Shown here: positions 1 to 10,294 of the stretch, in pieces
How positions within the stretch are numbered: position 1 is the first letter of the stretch
Layout: each line of letters opens with the position of its first letter
NCBI GenBank assembly: GCA_002286855.1
Contig: NRSV01000055.1
Span: 1-64,000 of the forward strand
Length of the DNA stretch: 64,000 nt
Direction: 5' to 3'
Source of the DNA: Bipolaris cookei
Taxonomy: Eukaryota > Ascomycota > Dothideomycetes > Pleosporales > Pleosporaceae
Translations under genes and position numbers: made by a program
The notes under the pieces: generated by a model
The model's database searches: none
What the model was told of the DNA's origin: nothing
What the model saw: the letters and a program-made list of their open reading frames with translations, nothing else

Positions 1-231
1 AGAAGAGAATGCGATCTGTGCAAATGCGGGAGACCGCAAACAGCAGAGCATCTACTTCTATACTGCGGCTTCTACAGCGCAGAAAGAAACCAGCTTAAAA
101 AGACTCTAGACCAGAAAATACTCAAACTCGCACTTCTACTCCATACTACGAGCGGTATAGAAGCTACTTTGGCTTTCATTACTAGTACGAGAATAGGAAC
201 AAGAAAGTGGCACCTTGGCCAGGAAGGCTAG
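1..231 (+). pseudogene. LINE ORF2 C-terminal fragment with zinc-finger motif
   Basis: An open frame from the first base to TAG at 229-231 gives 76 residues. They include a Cys-rich motif of the form C-x2-C-x9-H-x4-C (CDLCKCGRPQTAEHLLLYC, residues 4-22). This pattern closes the ORF2 protein of Tad/I-type LINEs, downstream of reverse transcriptase and RNase H. It is marked as a pseudogene fragment only because the 5' part is outside the window; no stop is seen inside it. Whether the full element is intact cannot be judged from here. Confidence 0.65.
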
Positions 232-551
232 AAAGAAGAAAAAACAAGAGAAACGACAACAAAAGAAGAAAAATAAAGAAGAAGAATTTGATTTGATTTT
301 ATTAGCGATATTTCTTTTCCCCTAAGAGAGCCCGCTGGAAGGTAGCCTAGCTGCCCTACATCTCTCCCTGTTACCCAACTGCTCTTTAGCACCAGGCGTC
401 TAGAAAGCTAGCAATAGCTCAAATAGACAAAGGCCGAAGCACAATAGCTACACTACCCCCATCGAAAACTCCCTAAATTGTAAACTAAGTAGATAGAGCG
501 GCCTATGGCCAAAGTCCTACATAGCCAACGGCTGATACAGGACTATAATGG

Positions 552-571
552 AATAATAATAATAATAATAA
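552..571 (+). repeat. (AAT)n simple repeat at LINE/gypsy junction
   Basis: Twenty bases of perfect AAT triplet repeat. Read on the minus strand it appears as a run of Ile codons that ends the gypsy RNase H frame abruptly, before any integrase. That is why it looks like an insertion boundary. Confidence 0.8.
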
Positions 572-2696
572 CATTACATCGGGAAATTCTTAGCGCCTCG
601 TCCTCAGCTGGTTCGTCGTCGGTCATAGCAGTCACAGGTTTGAATATTTGTAGGAAGCGTCGGGAAATCCGGGCATCAGAGCTATTGGCAGGCATATCCT
701 GGTGTCTTCGAGAGAGAGCATCAGCTCTGAGATTGTCAGCTCCGGGTCGGTAGGCGATCTCCATGTTTGAGAACTTTCCAAGAAACTGAGCCCATCTCAT
801 CTGGCGTTCGCTAAGCTGCCGAGGCTTCCCAAAGTACTCTAGGTTCTTGTGGTCTGTGATTACCGTAAACTTCTTCAATGTCCTCAACATTCCGTCCCAT
901 TCAGCTATGCAGCAGATCACTGCAAGAAGCTCCTTGTCATGTATCTCATAGTTGCTCTGGGTGCTGGTCATTTTCTTCGAGTAGTACGCTACCGGTCGCA
1001 GCAGTCCTTGATCATCGTACTGAGATAGTATTCCCGCCACTACGTACCCGGACGAGTCAGTCTCCAGGATCGTCTCCCTATCTGGGTCCCATTGCGCAAG
1101 CACTGGTTCGGTGATGAAGATTTCTTTCAACTTGTCAAAGGCATGTTGCTATGTCTCCCCCCATTGAAAGGGGATGTCTCCGGTCAGCCTTGTGAGCGGG
1201 GCAGCTAACCCTGAGTAGTTCTTGATGAAACGCCGGTAGAAGTTCGCAAAGCCGAGAAAGCTGCGTACTCCTTTAACGTTCACTGGAGCCTCCCATTCCT
1301 TAGTAGCCTTGATCTTCTCAAGGTCCATCTTAAGTCCCTTGCCGGCTTCAATGACAAATCCGAGGTACTTTGTGCTCTTAACGTAAAACTGACATTTCCT
1401 AATATCCAACAGTAAACCAGCTTTACCCATAGCCTCGAGGACCTTGTTTGTGTTTCGCTGGTGCTCTTTTGAGGTACCATCAGTGTAGATTAAGACGTCA
1501 TCTAGGTAGGCTGAGCAGAAGTCGTCAATGTACTCGCGAAGCGTCTAGTTGGTATACCGTTGAAAGATGCTAGGTGCGTTTGCCATACCAAATGGGATGA
1601 CTAGCCACTCACACAATCCAAAACGGGTACGAAGGGCTGTCTTCTATTTGTTTCCTGAGTTGATCCTGATCTTGTGGAAAGTAGCTGATACGTCGATCTT
1701 CGTGAACCATTTTGCCTTAGCGATATTGTTGAGAGTCTCCTGGATTAGCGGTAGCGGGTATCGGTCCTTCTTAGTAATGGCGTTCAGTGCTCTGTAGTCT
1801 ACGCAGAAACGTAACCCTCCTCCCGGTTTCTTTTCAAATAACACTGGAGAAGCAGTTGGAGAACTGCTTGCCCTAATCCATCCCTTGTCCAGGAGGAATA
1901 TCAATTCCTTGCGTAAGACTAAGAGCTCTCCCCTACTCATATTGTACAAGGGACCCCAAGATGGTTCCTTCTCTCTACCATTCTCATCCTTCTCTAGTTC
2001 AATCCGATGATCAATCTCAGGTCCCCGTAGAGGAGGCATCTTTGCAGCAGTTTTGGGGTCAAAGATCCAGGCCATATGCTGATGTGCCTTGGGAAGATGA
2101 GACATGACATCCACTTTTTTCTTCGGGGCTAATGCTTTCTCAATGTCTCGCAGAGAGGCTGCAAATGTTTGTACTGTCGTGTCATTTTTTGAGCGTCTGA
2201 TGTACGTGTGATAAGCTGCGGCACCAATTCGCTTCAGGTGTAGGTCTTTCGGGATAGGGCGATCTTCTGTGCTAATGAGGCGGATTCTCTGGTGTGAGGA
2301 ATGAATGTAAATAGACTTTTTGGCTGGAGCAATAGTGACCCGTCTCTTGTTCATCCATGGTGGTCCAAGGATAAGGTCGTATCCTAGGTGTGAAGGCGCG
2401 ACGTATCCCCATATATTGTCTTTGTAACCTTGGATATCGATCGTAAGTCTAGCCACTCTTTTGATAGTCCTAGGCTCTTCTGTAACCCCTTCTAACACGC
2501 GTGGAGAGATTGGTATGCAATGTAAATCAGCACTTTTAACAAGACGAGGGCTTATGAGAGAGTATAAAAAATTTCCAGTATCAATCAAGGTTGAAGCAGA
2601 AGTGTAATGATTGATTAATGTCTCGACAGTAATCCCATTGCTACTCATGTTCTTCTTGAAGAAAGCCCACTTCTTTGTAAAGTTATGCTGACTCAC
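572..2696 (-). pseudogene. Ty3/gypsy Pol (protease, reverse transcriptase, RNase H), broken
   Basis: One reading frame runs from 2696 to about 572 and is interrupted by TAG codons at 1644-1646, 1545-1547 and 1149-1151. The protease motif LIDTG lies about 40 residues in. Reverse transcriptase follows, with CVDYRALN and IPFGMANAPSTFQ; the YLDD active site falls just after the second stop. RNase H shows ETDSSGYVVAG and DHKNLEYF. The tether after RNase H ends at the AAT repeat. A protein from this copy would stop within the RT domain. One stop lies where relatives usually have Trp (TGG to TAG) and another fits CAG to TAG. Confidence 0.85.
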
Positions 2697-4044
2697 ATAC
2701 AGCTCTTGCCGGTGACTTTGGGCAAAAGCCAGTCTTTTCCCGAGTCACTGTCCTCTTCTGGGATGTCTACCCCGCTTGACTCCTCCTCACCACTCGGTTC
2801 ATACTTTGAAGCCTCTCTGCTCTTTCTTCGTTTCTTAGCTTTAGAACTAGAGGCTTTCAACGCAGTGGTCTTCCTGTTCCTCCTTTTCTCGTCAGATGAC
2901 CCTTCGTTCTCTTTGCAATCAGCAGATACGTGCCCTCTACGCTTGCAGCGGAAGCAACATCCTTCATGGCGTAGTCTATCGTACTCGGAGTTGCCAAGTC
3001 GGCGGGGCTTCCCGGATCTCCCCGTGTATTCCACACCTTCCATTTTGTCGCTCAGCACAGGGGAAGGGGAGCGGCTCTTACCGCTGTGCTCCCTGTTCGG
3101 GAATCTGCCTCGCTGACAGTGGCTCCCAGCTCCTTTGGTATGCAACTCCATCCGGTACACTTGGTCAACGATCTCGATTGCCTTGTTCTGTAGCTCCTCC
3201 AAAGTCTTGCTCTGAACACCTATAAGCTTGTCCTGGAGTTTGTAGGTAAGGCCTCTCCGGAAGACCATCATCTTTGTATTCTCGTTTAGACTACTATTAG
3301 AAAGCAGTAATTGTTCTTGAAAACCCATTACGTAACTTCGGATGTTCTTTTTTCCCTGAGACATAGAACAAAGCATGTCGCGTGCTCTCTCTTCCCTGTG
3401 CGGGTCTCCAAACATTTGGTCAAAAAATTCCAGGAGTTGCTTGAAATCCCACTTGTTTGGAACTCTCATCCCGTTCATGTAGGGCAGAGTTAGAGTAGCT
3501 GCTGTTCCCTTAAGCCTTGCAAAGGCGTAATCGCAAGCCATCTTGTCGTTCTCAAAATCAATCTTGTCATTTTCCACCTTAGCTGTCAGCTGCTGGTAGA
3601 AGACCCGGTATCGTTTCCTTGAACCATCAAATATGTCCGGGCCAGGCTGTCGGCGGCGCTTTGCAGCGGTATTGAGGGTGTTTGTAGGTTGCATCGCAGC
3701 TAGGAGAGTAGCTAGCCATGTCGGCGGCTGTTCGTTTGCGATCGTGTTGTGGCTATGGGGGTTGGAGGACGTGGACTTCCTGACTCCATTTCCACAGGCG
3801 CTGAACCTTCATTCCTCTGGGAAGTAGAGAAATGGCTCGGACCAGTCCTCTGTAGCACAGTGCTCATCGCGCCCTAGATATAGAAAGCTTCCCCTACCCT
3901 TGTTTAGGCTGCAATCTCATCCATCCCCAGGGCCATGCACAACTTCTGGAGCGATCCTTGTATCTCCTCATTGCTCAACCCTTCGTGGTGCAGTTGCGTT
4001 ATCTGCACCGCCAGTCCTACTGCAGAGTTATCTTCTGCTGACAT
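2693..4044 (-). pseudogene. Ty3/gypsy Gag, broken
   Basis: The best start is the ATG at 4042-4044 (MSAEDNS). The frame is stopped by TAA at 3904-3906 and TAG at 3874-3876. It then continues in the same frame through a proline-rich stretch to a run of five C on the coding strand (about 3757-3761 in window coordinates), where it shifts. The shifted frame runs without further stops to TGA at 2693-2695. It contains the capsid-like region and a CCHC knuckle, CFRCKRRGHVSADC, at about 2935-2980. This is followed by a Lys/Arg- and acid-rich tail. Both stops could come from CAA or CAG by C-to-T change. A single-base loss in the C run would explain the frameshift. Confidence 0.75.
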
Positions 4045-4789
4045 TGTGCTAGTATAGGTGGGTCGGTTTCGGGGGTCACACCTCAAGAAGTGGACTTGCC
4101 TGAAGGTCCTCAGTAGACCTTGTTCGGTTTCTGGTGTTGCTAAACGTCCGCGACAATAGCAGGCTTATCCAATGATCCTCGGTAGACCGTTCTTGGTATC
4201 GGGTGCTCTTCGTTAACCCTCCGTGGGTTCGAAATGGCTCGATTGAGATCGGTTCTTTGATCAATCAATGTCCTCAAGATATCGTTCTGAAAGGCGTCCG
4301 TCTAGATGTAGCTCTAGGGGGCTTCGGTCGTCACTGCTATGGGGGTTAGTCCAAAGAGGCTAGTTCAACGTAGCGAATGCCACAGAAGGATCGAATCCAA
4401 TTGTAAGGGTGCGATGGATTAACCATAAGTGCAAGGTAAACGATAACGAATTCGATAAAGAGCTGTCTACTTCTTTATGCGGTCGCTTATCTACCCATTC
4501 GGAGGAAGGTTATGCCAAGCGTCTGAGCGCTGCTTAGGCGGTGAGCAGGATCCGAGATTCCATCACGTGTGCTATCAAGGAGCTACCCAAAGGGCGTCCA
4601 GTCCATCCCAGCTAGCTATCACTGTGAGGGGCTGCGCAAAGGTTGCCGATGTCTGGTAACAAGATTGTATTCGATAGAGAACTGAACTTCTGAGCTACGT
4701 AGCTATCTATATACAGTGCTAGCTGCCCCTGCACAATCGAGTCGATAAGACCTAGTCGCTCCGGTTGTCGGTCAGAGCGCACCGAGTCT
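4045..4789. other. Non-coding spacer between gypsy and copia remnants
   Basis: This should hold the 5' leader and 5' LTR of the gypsy element, but I could not identify LTR ends, a primer-binding site or a target duplication. There are two diverged copies of a motif containing TCCTC-GTAGACC (about 4108 and 4174). A perfect 10-1-10 inverted repeat is present at 4782-4802. No gene is supported. Confidence 0.5.
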
Positions 4790-6389
4790 CGGCGAGACTC
4801 GGAGCTCTAGGTGGCATCCGGATTTTAGGAGCAGGCCGAGATTCCATCGAGGTACAACACACCAACTAGGCTCTAGCCTATCACAGTTGGACGCTGGTAT
4901 CCAGACCTTGTAGATATTAGTCCCTTCAGTCCCTATCAGCCATCCAATGAGCGATTTTTCGTGTGCTGGCCGGTCTCTCAGGTTCTTGACTAGAACGTAT
5001 ACTCTCGATCCGATGATTCTGATCCCTGATAGGTCTGGTTTGCGAGAACGTACCATCTCAAAAGGCGTCTTCCAGTCTTTGCGTTGCACTGGTATCCAAT
5101 TAAGAAGCCGTGTAGCATATGCAACAACATGTGGCCAGAGTTTGTAGGGCAATTAGCTTTATATGCGAAGTTTTCTTGCCATGTTGATGATCACCCCCCC
5201 CCCCCAGAACGTTCAGCAAGACCGTTCTGTTCTGGTGTATCTGGCGGTGTTGTAGTGAACGTAATGCCTCTTGCTGCGACTAGCTCCTTCCATTCGTTGC
5301 CTAAGCCTTTTTCCCTATCCGAGTGGATATATCGAGTTGTGAAACCCCAGTTGTCATTCGTGATCGCAAGGAACTCCTTTGTCACTGAGATGAGCTCCTG
5401 TTGTGATTTGCTCGAGCTGTTGAAGGATATGTGGTAGGATGTGTGGTCGCAATAGAAATGGACTACCCATGAGTCCGCATTGAATGCTTCCTCTATATCA
5501 ATCAGGTCGAGATGCACTTTCTCGAACAGATAGCTGCCTTTCCAGATTGGAATTCTTGAGATCTGGCGGCGGGCTTGTGAGAGTTCGCATACTTCGCACA
5601 GCTCCGCTTCTCGTTCAAAGTTTGTTGTGCTAAGTTGAACGCCTTGTACTGCGTGTGGTACACGTTGGACAGCTTCCTTTCGGATGTGGCCTAACCTCGC
5701 GTGCCACAAGTCTAGTGATGCTGTAGACATCTTTGCGTCTCGTGAGGTCTCTTTTGCAGGCGCATTTGCCGCTCTTCGCGAGCTTTGGTGGGCTTGCTCC
5801 ATGTCGAGCTCCACTACTCTGAATGTGCCGCGCCTTGTGACTTCAAATGCTTTTGTTCCATTGGAGAATTCCATCCAGCAGGTTCATGTGTTGAAGAAGA
5901 GCCCTTGCTGCTCTAATGCATGCGTACTCATTACGTTTCAATGGAAGTCAGGAACATATGCCACGTCCTTAAGCTGCACGACGCCGTAACAAGTGGTCGT
6001 CTTCACCTTGATAGTGACGCTTCCTGCCCCTTCGATATTTGTAGAAGAGTTGCCAAAGCGAATAGTTTCGTCATGTGTTTACTTGTACGTGGTGAAGCGT
6101 GATCGGTCGTTGCAGACGTGCGTATTTGCGCAATTGTTGAGACGGAAGTATTCATCGTTAGCTTGGTGCTGTGTCATGCTTGAAGCAGCAGATTTTGACG
6201 TTGCGAATGATGCTCTAGAGTTCACTTGCCTTGCGGAGACTGATGTCGCATTAGATTCTTCTCGTTGTGAAGATCCTTTTGATTGGCTCTCTGTACTCTT
6301 GTTTGGCCAAAAATCTGGTAGTCTGACATCGTTCCGGCTTAGTTACTTTTCAATCTTGTCTTTTAGTCGCTTGCTTCCTGCAATTGACG
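4790..6389 (-). pseudogene. Ty1/copia protease-integrase region, broken; RT absent
   Basis: On the minus strand this shows a copia-type protease remnant (about 6090-6150, YFRLNNCANTHVCND). A GAG-pre-integrase zinc domain follows (LWHARLGH ... CEVCELSQARR, about 5570-5730), then the integrase core ending in TPEQNGLAERSGG (about 5205-5250). At 5194-5205 a run of twelve C shifts the frame. The integrase C-terminal part (KLWPHVVAYATRLLNWIPV) continues in another frame to about 4900. Several stops occur between protease and integrase. No reverse transcriptase or RNase H follows, so the element is truncated. The protease motif lacks the expected catalytic Asp: Asn is found where copia proteases have D[ST]G or D-N-G. 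Confidence 0.8.
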
Positions 6390-7424
6390 AAATGACTTTT
6401 GATTGGGTTTTCATCACGGGCATCCAGGAAGCTGGAGCCTTGACTGAAGCTAGGTACCAGCAGTCTGAGTACAAGTGCTGGTTGCCGCAAACACAATCTT
6501 TGAGGCAGGTAGGCTGAGAAGAAGAAGCTCAAACCAGCTCTTGCCGTGTCGCGCTTTTTCTTTGGTCTTCCGGCATCTTCCTCTGGTGTCTCAGCATCCC
6601 GGTTATGCTTTCTTCCTCGGAGTGTTGCGTGGGCTGCACGTCTTTTAGTGGTCTTTTCACTAGGTGGTGCCATGCTTTGAGATTGTGTGATGTAGTAGCC
6701 TATTGTGATGCTTCCGTCAGACATAACTGGCTGTAGTTTTCTGAACTTCCTTAGCGCTTTGTTGATCTTTGCCTGGGCTTGTTGTAGAGGCGTATCATCT
6801 GCATCGTCCTCTGTAATGTCTGAGTCGTCGACAGCGTCCACAGTCTGGGTACTGGCATGATCTGGGTTGATCGTGTTCAATGCTGTGATCAGCGCGTTGG
6901 CGATTTGACTCATGACTGCCTCTGTTTGGTTGATGATTAATGACTGACTCTCAGTCTGCGCGTCTTTTGATTTTATGTAGTTGTAGAATGAAGGATTGAT
7001 ATCTCGGCATGTTTCAACGAATGCATCGCATATGTGCGCTTCGCTGAGGTTCTCCATCTTGAAGCAATTGGCGCTGTTAAGCAGAACAGGCCATCTTGAT
7101 AGCTACTTATCAAGGCTTGTGTTTCCAGGTCCTTTGCGTAGCTTCTCAAACTCAGTCCGGACGTTCTGACGCTGGTCCTTGAATTTGGCTGGATGCTGTC
7201 TTGCAGTGCAATAAGCTTCCCGCGCACAGTATGTCGTCTGAGGTAGTGTTGTTTGAACTTTTGGCAGACGGTGTAGTCGATGCGGTCAGAGACTTTGTCG
7301 TACTTCTTCTTCTTAGAATCGAAGATGCTTTGCAGACTCTGAAACTTCTGGATAGTGTCTTTGCTAGCTGAATCAGACGGCTGGCCCGTTGTGAAGCTCG
7401 GCTGCCCAAGACCTTCAGGGTCAC
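6390..7424 (-). pseudogene. Ty1/copia Gag, broken
   Basis: Gag-like sequence is split over at least three frames. The N-terminal part (7424 to about 7140) includes a stretch rich in Lys and helical residues. The central part starts near MENLSEAHICDAF (about 7057) and contains a basic region (KTTKRRAAHATLRGRKHNR). A nucleocapsid-type zinc motif, CVCGNQHLYSDC, lies at about 6462-6497 in a different frame from the central part. This motif links the region to the protease-integrase remnant downstream and supports a single former copia element. The many frame changes show it is dead. Confidence 0.7.
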
Positions 7425-7873
7425 AATACTGCCAAACGTTGTTGGACTTAGCTAGGTCTTCGATGGAGTTGTATCAATCAATCCAGTCGCTTCTAGAGCT
7501 GAGCATTCGAAGGTTGTGGTCCCTTGTCGATATCGTGTACGGTGTTTTGGAGGTAGTAAAATGTATTCTTCGTACAGGAGAAGGTTCCCGGGCTCATAAC
7601 TGTCGCACGCGTAGGTGCAGTGAGAAAAATGGATGTTGTTGCTTGTCGCACGCGTACGTGCGGTGAAAGATTTGTGTATTGTGTCTGCTATGTACCATCT
7701 TCATTTACATGTGATGTATAGCTATTTCTTTTTTCTTGTTGAGGTGGGGCATCCGTATTGCCCCTACAGGGGCTTGTTGAGGTGGGGCATCCTTGTTGTC
7801 GTTACAATGGCTTGGTGCCTCGGCTCAACTGAAGTTATTGCTTCTGCAGCCTTGCATAGGCTGCGAAATATAG
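7425..7873. other. Probable copia leader/LTR-flank with short direct repeats
   Basis: This is the stretch upstream of copia gag. It contains two pairs of direct repeats. A 23-base unit occurs at 7601-7623 and 7644-7666 (TGTCGCACGCGTA-GTGC-GTGA, two mismatches). A perfect 20-base unit occurs at 7735-7754 and 7773-7792 (CTTGTTGAGGTGGGGCATCC). Repeats like these are common in copia LTRs and leaders, but I could not define LTR ends. No coding sequence is supported. Confidence 0.45.
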
Positions 7874-8165
7874 CTATAGAAATCGAGATGGAGTTTTAAT
7901 TGCGCGGCCGCGACGCGAGGTTGGAGGTGGTGAGCCTCCAGGACCACCCTGAGGCTCTCTATCTCACGGCTGTACGCGCGCCTTAACCATGAGAAGCAGC
8001 CAACGTCAAAAGGCTGGTGAAGATGAGATAAGTGAGGCGGCATACAGAGCGTGTAGGTATTTTTCTCTTTGCAAAACTCTTGGAACTCGAGGGACTGGTG
8101 GCTCTCATGGCCATCAAGAACAAGCAGGCGACGTGTGCTGATAACGCGAGTTTGTGTGAGCGTTA
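7874..8165 (-). pseudogene. Internally deleted Fot/pogo transposase fragment
   Basis: Minus-strand translation from about 8165 gives TRRLLVLDGHESHQSLEFQ, then CMPPHLSHLHQPFDVGCF. These match the second and third catalytic Asp regions of DDE_1 (pogo/Fot) transposases and closely resemble the intact copy at 26799-28451. After about 7955 the frame changes. The next segment, PPTSRRGRAIKTPSRFL followed by a stop at 7874-7876, resembles the extreme C-terminus of such transposases. Roughly 200 codons between the two blocks are missing. It is a dead, MITE-like deletion derivative or simply a decayed copy. Its upstream part is lost near the solo LTR. Confidence 0.75.
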
Positions 8166-8178
8166 AAATGCTTTATTT

Positions 8179-8405
8179 TGTTGAAAATATATGAGTTCAG
8201 TCCAGGGTGAAAGGTCCTTGGGGGTCACATGATATCCCGTTGTGGTAGGCACTGTCCAGTTGGTCATAGCTCCAACCACAAAAGGGTGAGAATAGTAGTG
8301 AGATACACAATAGTCAAGACAATACGTTGTAGCCACCCTACCTTGTCCCTCCTCCCACTCTATTATCTATGGTAGTCATACTACCAGAGAGACTTCATTT
8401 CAACA
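8179..8405. mobile_element. Solo LTR, 227 bp, with TATTT target duplication
   Basis: The segment begins TGTTGAAA and ends TTTCAACA, an 8-base terminal inverted repeat with the canonical TG...CA of LTRs. It is flanked on both sides by the identical pentamer TATTT (8174-8178 and 8406-8410), the 5-bp duplication made by many LTR-retrotransposon integrases. No internal retroelement sequence is present, so it is a solo LTR left by recombination between two LTRs. Orientation and parent family cannot be told from the sequence alone. Confidence 0.85.
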
Positions 8406-8594
8406 TATTTATTGTTTGCAAAACGCTGGCTACACCTCGTGACTTAGCGCGATAAATGACGCTAATATAGTTTGTTAGCAAATCATAGTAAGAACGGTAT
8501 CCCACTGCACCTGGTATCCCCAGAACGCTCTGAAGAAGCTTGTATATTTGTTCTTGCGATCTCGCAATATTTCTCTAGTGTTGTGCTTTTAACA

Positions 8595-10289
8595 ATGCCC
8601 AAATCGAAGCGGAAAAACGTAGCACCGGCGAGCAGCGAGCCTAGCAGACCTGCGAAACGTCAGCGGAGAGCCACCCGACCATTTGAGCCAGGTGTTAATC
8701 CTGCTCCTCTAATTCCGCCGTCGACAGTAAGGCGTCTCGTACGCTCGCAAGAAATGACTCCACCGCATAATCAAAATACACCAAGCCCGCCAGACGCGCT
8801 ATTTGCGGCTGAAGATGAGGATGCAGAGGAAGAGCCGGAAGCCGATGCCGGGTTGAATGATGACAACGAGGTGGATGAGCAGGTGGAGAACGCGTTAGCT
8901 GCTGCCACGGCTGTAGAAGAGGTTACTGCGGGCTCACCCGAGTCAGCAACTGTGGCGCCGCTCGCTCACTCAAGTCAGCCACAGCGTCCGGAGTCAGAAG
9001 TAATTAACGAGGAGCCGCATCTGCATTGGAACTATCGCGCTTGGTGGACGTTACTAGGCAAGAATTCGATCCCTCAGGCAGCTGACTCTAGGCGTAATAA
9101 GCTGCTTTACTCTGTGTATGAGGACAAGGTTTGGCGATGGGCAGATAGTGTTGTAGAGAAGCTGTTGCCACGAGTAGTGATCATTGACAGTTTAACAGCT
9201 ACGCTCTACTATACTAGTGGCCATCAAGTAAAGTCAGATAGATGTACTATAGCATTGCAGCGCTCGCAAAGTATAGCTGGACGGACTATTGTTACAGGGA
9301 ATTGGTGGGAATTTGAAGAGGAGTTGACTGAAATGGATAAAGAGAGTAGTCAAATAATGACCTGTGACTTCGACTTAGTGTTGAAGGAGCAGCAGGTGCC
9401 TCAGCTAGCGACCCAGCCAGCATCCCAGCCAGCTCGAAGTACCGCTTGTCGGCCAGGCATTGTTACTACAATCATGGAGGAGGGTCTCGCTGGTGTTGTT
9501 ACTAATGAGCGCTTTGCGTCTGGTCATGCTATTGGTATAAGAGACCACTGGAGGTGTCGAAATGAGCGCTGTTTAAATAACCTAGGTATGTGCTGGGTGC
9601 GCTCGCCGCTAGGTCGTTAAATTGAGCGAGCTGGTGATTATTACCCTCTTAACGGTAACATGATTGCAAACTGGGCGAGTACTATTAAACGACAGGAGTA
9701 TACTATTGAAGAGCCATCGCAGGACCTCCAACTACAATTCATTATGTCAAAAGACCGCAACACACGAGAGAATAAGCCGTGGAGGAAATCCTCAGTGTCC
9801 TCACGCTCCAGCCTTGAGGACCTGACAAACGCGATACTCGTCGGCCATCTCGCTCAGTTAAAACAGTCACAGCAACAGTGTCAACATCAATCAGAGCCAT
9901 TACAGCATCGGAGATGGATTGATATCGAGGCATCAAGGGCGGAGATAACTCAACATACTCGAAACTTTTTTATGTACTGGAAGATTAGTATGCCTTACGT
10001 TAAGGAGAAGATTAAAACTATCTACGCGATGTGTAAAGAGGAGCAGTATGATATTAACATGCTTATGGACCCAGTAAATGGGATGACATTTGAGATATGG
10101 ACTTTCTATGAGATGCCTCCAAGTATGCTCTCAAATCTCCGACGTAAAGCTCACGATTGGATGAAGGATTACACTGGCCTTTCAGAAGATGTACGGCGTA
10201 GTCAATGTCTATTTAATAAACAGCGTGAGCAAGAAAGCAGTCCTATAGTAGAGGACCGGATACCATTAGGAGAAACTAGTAGGAGTTGA
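8595..10289 (+). CDS. Uncharacterised passenger protein of the Tc1-like element
   Basis: Model: exon 8595-9585, intron 9586-9630 (GTATGT...GAGCGAG, 45 nt), exon 9631-10289; 549 aa. I chose the ATG at 8595 because the open frame further upstream begins only with TTG. I do not recognise the family. The N-terminus is basic and NLS-like (KSKRKN, PAKRQRR, residues 3-25), then Pro-rich, then strongly acidic (about 70-98). A Trp-rich block follows (HLHWNYRAWW, about 143-152). Later come HWRCRNERCLNN and, after the intron, a Trp/Met-rich helical region. This composition suggests a nuclear protein that may bind DNA or protein. The gene has no stops or frameshifts, while the adjacent transposase has two stops. 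No catalytic motif was seen. The intron is supported by reading frame and splice consensus only. Confidence 0.7.
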
Positions 10290-10294
10290 ATAAA

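Larger units (their letters stand above)
1..571 (+). mobile_element. 3' end of a Tad-like LINE (non-LTR retrotransposon)
   Basis: The window opens inside the last coding part of a LINE ORF2 (1-231). A purine-rich untranslated stretch follows (232-551), then a tail of about six AAT triplets (552-571). Right after the tail the sequence becomes the minus-strand RNase H region of a Ty3/gypsy element. I therefore read 552-571 as the 3' terminal repeat of the LINE and about 571/572 as its insertion junction. LINE tails made of A or simple repeats are known from several clades. The 5' part lies outside the window, so no target-site duplication can be checked. The junction could also be a microsatellite grown within the gypsy element. 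Confidence 0.6.
572..4044 (-). mobile_element. Degenerate Ty3/gypsy LTR retrotransposon, gag-PR-RT-RH, integrase missing
   Basis: Read on the minus strand, the order is gag with a CCHC zinc knuckle, aspartic protease, reverse transcriptase and RNase H, as in Ty3/gypsy. The element is cut off after RNase H at about 572, so the integrase and 3' LTR are absent from the window. If the LINE interpretation is right they would lie beyond it. Gag has two in-frame stops and a frameshift, and pol has three TAG stops, so this copy cannot make its proteins. Pol reads in the -1 frame relative to the end of gag (overlap near 2693-2700), the arrangement expected for programmed -1 frameshifting. I could not place the 5' LTR or primer-binding site upstream of 4044 with confidence. 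Confidence 0.85.

Noticed and set aside
4782..4802. Perfect 10-1-10 inverted repeat in the copia/gypsy spacer
   Set aside because: It is short and lies in decayed transposon sequence, so chance or relic is more likely than a functional site.
8472..8594. N-terminal extension of the passenger protein
   Set aside because: The extension begins with TTG. The ATG at 8595 has better context (AACAATGCC).
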